The notes under the pieces were generated by a model that worked only from the letters and a program-made list of their open reading frames with translations, made no database searches and was not told where the DNA came from. From the NCBI GenBank assembly GCA_030428745.1, contig JAUIEG010000055.1, forward strand, positions 1 to 10,266: 10,266 nt of DNA, in the 5' to 3' direction. A program made the position numbers and the translations under genes. This DNA is from Alphaproteobacteria bacterium. GTDB lineage: Bacteria > Pseudomonadota > Alphaproteobacteria > Caulobacterales > Parvularculaceae. Below are positions 6,304 through 10,266 of the stretch, piece after piece. Within the stretch, counting starts at the first letter, position 1. Each line of letters opens with the position of its first letter.

Positions 6304-6966
6304 ATGACCACACCTGCCGACGACGCCAAACCCATGCGCGGGGCGACCCGTGTGCTTCATGATATTCTTGACGGCCTTAAAGACGCGGCGCCGGAAAACC
6401 CCGCCGCGGGAGAAGACCCCACCGCCAGACTCGGCGATGTCGTTGACCGGCTCGACGAGCGAGCCTTCGGGTTCCTCCTGCTTCTTCTCGCCCTGCCGTG
6501 TTGTTTGCCGTTCATCTACGTCCTGCCGCAGATCGTCGCCCTGCCCATGCTGTTTCTCGCGGGGCAAATGGCGCTGGGCGGGCGCCACCCCTGGCTGCCG
6601 AAAAAACTCAATGACCGGCGCTTCGCCATTCCCGCTTTTGCAAATGTTCTGGGCCGCGCGGAAAAATATGTGGGCTGGGTCGAGCGCATCGCCTCCCCGC
6701 GTTTCAGGCCGGTGACGAGCCACCTCGCCCTGCGCATTATCGGCGCGCTCATGCTGATCCCCATCGCCTCGATCCTGACGCCTTTCCCCCTGACCAACAC
6801 CATTCCCGGCATCGGCGTCGCCATTATCGCGCTCGGCCTGATTGAGCGGGACGGGCTTCTCGTCATTGGCGGCTTGTTGATCGGCTTTATCTGGGTCTTT
6901 CTGCTGCTTTTTGTGGGCGCCGAAACCCTGAGCCTTGTAAAAGCCTGGCTGCTTTCCCGCGGCTGA
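6304..6966 (+). CDS. ExoD-family integral membrane protein (exopolysaccharide synthesis)
   Basis: From this start the protein is 220 residues. It matches the ExoD family, named for a Sinorhizobium gene affecting exopolysaccharide and symbiosis; the biochemical function is not known. A short charged N-terminus with VLHDILDGL and a DRLDERAFGFLLLLLALP motif leads into hydrophobic segments with CCLPFIYVLPQIVALPMLFLAGQMALGG. Family features follow: a WLPKKL loop, then two or three C-terminal membrane segments with TPFPLTNTIPGIGVAIIALGL and ERDG. The start is uncertain. ATG 6274 has no Shine-Dalgarno sequence. ATG 6304 has AGGAAGG (6284-6290) but 13 bases away. A TTG at 6295 lies four bases after the same site. 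The stop at 6964-6966 is firm. The gene is divergent from the tRNA and 64 bases before dsbB, with no terminator between, so a loose operon with dsbB is possible. Confidence 0.87.
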   Translation: MTTPADDAKPMRGATRVLHDILDGLKDAAPENPAAGEDPTARLGDVVDRLDERAFGFLLLLLALPCCLPFIYVLPQIVALPMLFLAGQMALGGRHPWLPKKLNDRRFAIPAFANVLGRAEKYVGWVERIASPRFRPVTSHLALRIIGALMLIPIASILTPFPLTNTIPGIGVAIIALGLIERDGLLVIGGLLIGFIWVFLLLFVGAETLSLVKAWLLSRG

Positions 6967-7030
6967 CATTTTTCCGCCTTACCCAGATGTGACGATCCGC
7001 CAGAGGCGTTGCGGCCCTTGAGCGGTTAAT

Positions 7031-7591
7031 ATGTCTGACATGATCGGTTTTATGAAAAACCTCTCTTTGACGGAGCGCGCCCTCGGCCTTTCCGTTGCCG
7101 CGAGCGCCGCCATGCTCGCCGGCGCGCATCTGTTCGAAAGAGTCGGCGGACTTGTTCCCTGCATTCTCTGCCTGGACCAGCGCGAGGCGCATTGGACAGC
7201 GCTGGGCGTCGCCGCTGCAGGCCTTATCGCCTCAAGGCTCTTTAAATCGAAAGTCGGCGCCGCCGCTGCGGTCGGCGCCGCCGCGCTTGTTTACGCGGTC
7301 AGCTCAGGCCTCGCCTTTTATCACACCGGCGTTGAATACGGGTATTGGCCAGGGCCCGCCATTTGTTCCGGCGGCGGCGGCCTTAGCGATATCGACATCA
7401 ACAATCTTGGCGCCTCGCTGACGGAAAAGACCGACGCTCCCTCCTGCGAAGACGTGCAGTGGCGGTTTCTCGGCGTTTCCATGGCCGGTTACAATCTGCT
7501 CGCCTCAGCCGGACTTTTTGCGCTCACATTGTTTGCGGCGCTCGCCGAAGCCCGTACTGCGCGCATGGTGCGCCGGACGGCCTCCGCATGA
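7031..7591 (+). CDS. dsbB: DsbB-family disulfide bond formation protein
   Basis: A 186-residue inner-membrane protein that reoxidises the periplasmic thiol oxidase DsbA and passes electrons to ubiquinone. Four hydrophobic segments are visible (about 17-35, 54-69, 75-95, 150-175). The first periplasmic loop carries P43-C44-I-L-C47-L-D-Q50-R51, the PCxLCxxQR signature; R51 lies at the position of the quinone-contacting Arg48 of the Escherichia coli enzyme. The second periplasmic loop holds C112 and C139, the pair that reacts with DsbA. The C-terminal QWRFLGVSMAGYNLL is typical of alphaproteobacterial DsbB. The start at 7031 lacks a good Shine-Dalgarno sequence; ATGs at 7040 and 7052 are alternatives that keep all motifs. 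It overlaps coq7 by four bases. No dsbA is in the window. Confidence 0.93.
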   Translation: MSDMIGFMKNLSLTERALGLSVAASAAMLAGAHLFERVGGLVPCILCLDQREAHWTALGVAAAGLIASRLFKSKVGAAAAVGAAALVYAVSSGLAFYHTGVEYGYWPGPAICSGGGGLSDIDINNLGASLTEKTDAPSCEDVQWRFLGVSMAGYNLLASAGLFALTLFAALAEARTARMVRRTASA

Positions 7592-8136
7592 GCGCCCCTC
7601 AAAAACCCGGTCCGCAAAGCGGGCGCATTGGCGACATGCTGCGCGTCGATCACGCTGGCGAATATGGCGCCGTCGCCATCTATCGCGGCCAGCGCGCCGT
7701 TTTCGACCGCCTGCCCCATAAGGCGCGCACGGCAGCGCTTTTGAAAGAGATGGAAGAAGGCGAGCACCACCACCTGTCGACCTTTGACCGGCTGCTGGCG
7801 GAACGCAAAGTGCGCCCCACCCTGCTGGCGCCGTTCTGGAACGCCGCCGGTTTCGGCCTTGGCGCGGCGACGGCGCTGATGGGTGAAAAGGCCGCCATGG
7901 CCTGCACCGAAGCGGTCGAAGACGTCATTGAAAAGCATTACGCCGAACAGATCGACGAGCTGGGCGACGGCGAACCGGAATTGCGTGAAACCGTGCGCCA
8001 GTTCCGTGAGGACGAGCTTGGCCACAAGCACACGGCCGAAGAAGAAGGCGCGCGCGAAGCCCCGGGCTATAGCCTTCTCTCAGCGGCGATCCGCCTCGGC
8101 TGCAAGGCCGCGATCCGGATTGCGGCAAAAGTTTAA
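7588..8136 (+). CDS. coq7: Demethoxyubiquinone hydroxylase (COQ7 family)
   Basis: A 182-residue diiron enzyme that hydroxylates demethoxyubiquinone late in ubiquinone synthesis, at the inner membrane. All six expected iron ligands can be placed: E25 (DHAGEYGA), E59 and H62 (EHHHL), E111 (ACTEAVEDVI), E143 and H146 (EDELGHKH). The family signatures RVDHAGEYGAV, FWNAAGFGLGAATALMGEKAAMACTEAVE and the C-terminal helix with CKAAIRIAAKV are intact. The length suits a bacterial single-domain COQ7. The ATG start overlaps the dsbB stop as ATGA (7588-7591), which favours translational coupling. A GGACGG (7575-7580) seven bases upstream is a modest Shine-Dalgarno match. An open frame continues upstream to 7459 but only within dsbB in another frame. 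Confidence 0.95.
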   Translation: MSAPQKPGPQSGRIGDMLRVDHAGEYGAVAIYRGQRAVFDRLPHKARTAALLKEMEEGEHHHLSTFDRLLAERKVRPTLLAPFWNAAGFGLGAATALMGEKAAMACTEAVEDVIEKHYAEQIDELGDGEPELRETVRQFREDELGHKHTAEEEGAREAPGYSLLSAAIRLGCKAAIRIAAKV

Positions 8137-8169
8137 TCGCCACTTTACAGCACTTTGCGACAAGGCGTT

Positions 8170-8198
8170 TTGCTTCCCTCCCGCCCTCCCGCTATCAT
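8170..8198 (+). promoter_or_regulatory. Likely sigma-70-type promoter of the M2 peptidase gene
   Basis: TTGCTT (8170-8175) and TATCAT (8193-8198) are separated by 17 bases, the optimal spacing. Transcription would start near 8205, giving a leader of about 25 bases that contains the AGGGAGA Shine-Dalgarno site (8219-8225). No terminator is seen between coq7 and this site, so readthrough from coq7 is also possible. Confidence 0.5.
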
Positions 8199-8229
8199 GT
8201 GGGCAACCAAGCTGTCTCAGGGAGATTCC

Positions 8230-10128
8230 ATGACAAAAAGACACCTCGCGCGCCCTTTCGGCGCGCTCGCCGCCGTTTCCATTCTTGCGCTGACGGCCGC
8301 CTGCAGCCGGGATGCAGCGGACACCGAAACCACGGCGACGAACTCGGCCGCAACCGCGCCGGAAAGCGTCATTGAGGACGCCGGGCCAACTGAAGCGGAT
8401 GCGGCGGACTTCATCGCTGAAGTGGAGAAATGGACCCGCGAGTTCGGTGAGTATTACAGCCGCGTCGCCTGGGTTCAGGCGACCTATATCAACTACGACA
8501 CCAACTGGCTGGTCACCAAGGCCGACACCGAAGCGACCGAAAAAGGCGTCGAGTTCGCCAATGAAGCAAAGCGCTTCAACGATCTCGACCTGCCGACGGA
8601 AATGCGCCGCAAACTCGAAGCGATCAAGCTTGGCGTTAATCTGCCAGCGCCGTCGCGTCCGGGCGCCGCCGCAGAGCTCGCCGAAATCAACACCCGCATG
8701 GGCGCCGCTTACGAAACCGGGAAGATCGAGCTTGACGGCAAGACCGTGCCGCGCTCCGACCTTGAAGTGATGATGGGCGAAATCCGCGACCCGGCGAAAC
8801 TTCAGGAAATCTGGACCAAGTGGCGCGAAGTGCCGGTGACCGCCGACGCCGACGGCAACACCATCAAGTCTGACTACGCCAAGATGGTGAAGCTCGCCAA
8901 TGAAGGCGCGCGCGAACTTGGCTATGCCGACGCCGGCGCCATGTGGCGCTCGCGCTATGACATGGACCCCAACGCCTTTGCGGCGGAAATGGACCGCCTC
9001 TGGGGCCAGGTGAAGCCGCTATATGACGAGCTTCATTGTTATGTCCGCGCTGAACTGAACGAGCAATATGGCGATGACGTGGTCCCGCTGGATCAGCCGA
9101 TCCGCGCCGACCTGCTCGGCAATATGTGGGCGCAGACATGGGGCGGACTCAACGATCTCGCCGCACCTGAAGGCGCCTCGCCAGCCTATGACCTGACGGA
9201 TCAGCTTGTCGCGAAAGGCTATGACGCCGAAAAGATCGTCAAAACCGGCGAAGGCTTTTTCTCCTCGCTCGGCTTTGAGCCGCTGCCAGAAACATTCTGG
9301 GAGCGCTCCATGATTACCAAGCCGGCGGATCGCGAAGTCGCCTGTCATGCGTCCGCCTGGGATCTCGACTGGGCCGACGACATTCGCATTAAAATGTGCA
9401 CGTCGGTCAACGCCGATGATTTCCGCACGGTGCATCACGAACTCGGCCACAATTATTACCAGCGCGCTTATCAGGACAAATCAGTGTTGTTCCAAACCGG
9501 CGCCAATGGCGGTTTCCATGAAGCCATCGGCGACATGATCTCGCTGTCGATCACGCCGGAATACCTGAAAGAAATCGGCCTGATCGACGAGGTTCCGGAT
9601 GCATCAAAAGATCTGGGCCTTCTCATGAACGAAGCCATGGAAGGCGTCGCCTTCCTGCCCTTCGGCCTGCTCATGGACAAATGGCGCTGGCAGGTTTTCT
9701 CCGGCGAGTTAACGCCTGAAACCTACAATGAAGGCTGGTGGAACCTGCGCGAGGAATATCAGGGCATTCGCCCGCCCGCGGATCGCGGCGCAAATTATTT
9801 CGATCCGGGCGGGAAATACCATATTCCCGGCAACGTCTCTTACGAGCGCTACTTCCTTGCCCGCGTCCTGCAATTCCAATTCCACAAAGCCGCCTGCGAC
9901 ATCGCCGGCTGGGAAGGCCCGCTGCACCGTTGCTCCGTTTACGGATCAAAGGCTGTCGGCGCGCGTTTCAACGCCATGCTGGAAATGGGCGCGTCGGAGC
10001 CCTGGCCGGAAGCTTTGGCCGCCTTCACGGGTAGCCGCGAAATGGACGGCTCGGCTATGGTCGCTTACTTCCAGCCGCTTCTCGACTGGCTCCAGGAACA
10101 AAATGAAGGCCGCTCCTGCGGCTGGTAG
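8230..10128 (+). CDS. M2-family (ACE-like) zinc peptidyl-dipeptidase, predicted lipoprotein
   Basis: A 632-residue homologue of angiotensin-converting enzyme, expected to release dipeptides from peptide C-termini outside the cytoplasm. The N-terminus has a lipoprotein signal with LTAAC (C25), and Ser follows the cysteine, which suggests outer-membrane sorting. The zinc site is complete: H403-E404-L-G-H407 and E431, 24 residues after the second His as in human ACE. Other ACE residues are conserved at matching spacing: H373 (CHASAWD), K529 and H531 (KYHIP), Y538, R540 (the chloride-contacting Arg) and Y541. Cysteines 372/390 and 556/568 match two ACE disulfides in spacing. The C-terminus follows ACE closely (PWPEAL, SAMVAYFQPLLDWL). 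AGGGAGA four bases before the ATG fixes the start; an earlier in-frame start at 8155 would spoil the lipoprotein signal. In bacteria its substrates are unknown; a nutritional role in peptide uptake is an inference. Confidence 0.96.
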   Translation: MTKRHLARPFGALAAVSILALTAACSRDAADTETTATNSAATAPESVIEDAGPTEADAADFIAEVEKWTREFGEYYSRVAWVQATYINYDTNWLVTKADTEATEKGVEFANEAKRFNDLDLPTEMRRKLEAIKLGVNLPAPSRPGAAAELAEINTRMGAAYETGKIELDGKTVPRSDLEVMMGEIRDPAKLQEIWTKWREVPVTADADGNTIKSDYAKMVKLANEGARELGYADAGAMWRSRYDMDPNAFAAEMDRLWGQVKPLYDELHCYVRAELNEQYGDDVVPLDQPIRADLLGNMWAQTWGGLNDLAAPEGASPAYDLTDQLVAKGYDAEKIVKTGEGFFSSLGFEPLPETFWERSMITKPADREVACHASAWDLDWADDIRIKMCTSVNADDFRTVHHELGHNYYQRAYQDKSVLFQTGANGGFHEAIGDMISLSITPEYLKEIGLIDEVPDASKDLGLLMNEAMEGVAFLPFGLLMDKWRWQVFSGELTPETYNEGWWNLREEYQGIRPPADRGANYFDPGGKYHIPGNVSYERYFLARVLQFQFHKAACDIAGWEGPLHRCSVYGSKAVGARFNAMLEMGASEPWPEALAAFTGSREMDGSAMVAYFQPLLDWLQEQNEGRSCGW

Positions 10129-10145
10129 GACTGGCTAGCCTCCTT

Positions 10146-10174
10146 AAAAAGCCCCGGGTTTCCGGGGCTTTTTT
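10146..10174. terminator. Bidirectional intrinsic terminator between convergent genes
   Basis: AAAAAGCCCCGG (10146-10157) pairs with CCGGGGCTTTTT (10162-10173) around a GTTT loop, with a T run to 10174. It follows the peptidase stop by 17 bases. The minus-strand stop codon of the convergent SGNH hydrolase gene (10175-10173) overlaps the edge of the hairpin, so one element serves both genes. Confidence 0.93.
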
Positions 10175-10266
10175 ATTGAGGAAGCGCTTCGCAGCCGGAA
10201 AGAACGCAAAGGCCCATGGCCTTGGCCAGAGCTGCGTAACCGGGAGCGTTAAGATGCAAACCGTCT
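10173..10266 (-). CDS. C-terminal fragment of an SGNH/GDSL-family hydrolase (partial, runs off the window)
   Basis: Minus-strand translation from the window edge gives 30 residues and a TAA stop. The first residues visible are DGLHLNAPGYAALAKAM. This matches block V of SGNH/GDSL esterases and lipases, where Asp and His in DxxH complete the Ser-Asp-His catalytic set, followed by the usual N-x-x-G-Y helix. The tail (GLCVLSGCEALPQ) carries two cysteines. The fragment is short, so the specific substrate (acyl ester, lysophospholipid, carbohydrate acetyl group) cannot be told. The 5' part lies beyond 10266. Confidence 0.75.
   Translation of the reverse strand, partial: DGLHLNAPGYAALAKAMGLCVLSGCEALPQ

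Noticed and set aside
6247..6969. 240-residue open frame on the minus strand opposite ExoD
   Set aside because: Rich in Gln, Arg, Glu and Asp with no domain pattern, and fully antisense to a recognisable ExoD-family protein.
1..10266. CRISPR array, insertion sequence, prophage or toxin-antitoxin module
   Set aside because: No regularly spaced repeats, transposase, integrase or small paired toxin-antitoxin genes were seen. The tRNA-Leu gene has no integrase or direct repeat of its 3' end beside it.

Overview
The window reads as a stretch of chromosome from an alphaproteobacterium of moderately high GC, probably of the aquatic Caulobacterales/Parvularculales/Hyphomonadaceae kind. This placement is an inference from protein style: a sphingomonad/caulobacter-like TonB-dependent receptor, a COQ7-type ubiquinone hydroxylase, and an M2 (ACE-like) peptidase lipoprotein. 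There is no mobile element, CRISPR array, phage gene or base-composition break that I can see. It looks like core or shell genome rather than an island.

Layout, left to right. An intrinsic terminator (32-64) closes a gene lying outside the window. A TonB-dependent outer-membrane receptor (256-2628) follows a 190-base leader with inverted repeats, and ends at a strong terminator. A short TusA-family sulfurtransferase with a TTG start (2771-3028) has its own terminator. Next is a two-gene secreted-protein unit: a Sel1-repeat plus peptidoglycan-binding-like protein (3253-4560) and a parallel beta-helix protein (4571-5635), closed by a 12-bp-stem terminator. Only 21 bases beyond that comes yjdM/phnA (5704-6042), a zinc-ribbon protein. 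It converges on a tRNA-Leu(CAA) gene on the minus strand (6079-6163), whose -35/-10 promoter is clearly visible. An ExoD-family membrane protein (6304-6966) is divergent from the tRNA. Then come dsbB (7031-7591) and coq7 (7588-8136), overlapping by ATGA. A predicted lipoprotein of the M2 peptidyl-dipeptidase family (8230-10128) has its own promoter and shares a bidirectional terminator with the 3' end of an SGNH/GDSL hydrolase gene on the minus strand (10173-10266, partial).

How the genes fit together. Most products act in the cell envelope: outer-membrane import, a periplasmic Sel1/beta-helix pair, disulfide formation, a membrane ExoD protein and an anchored peptidase. The dsbB-coq7 pair links a ubiquinone-reducing enzyme to a ubiquinone-synthesis enzyme. 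The receptor, the M2 peptidase and the beta-helix protein all contain cysteines that could be DsbB clients after export. The least described unit is the Sel1/PG-binding-like plus beta-helix pair. I see no strong evidence for an entirely new biological system. No gap between features exceeds 300 bases; the largest are 65-255 and 3074-3252, both described below.
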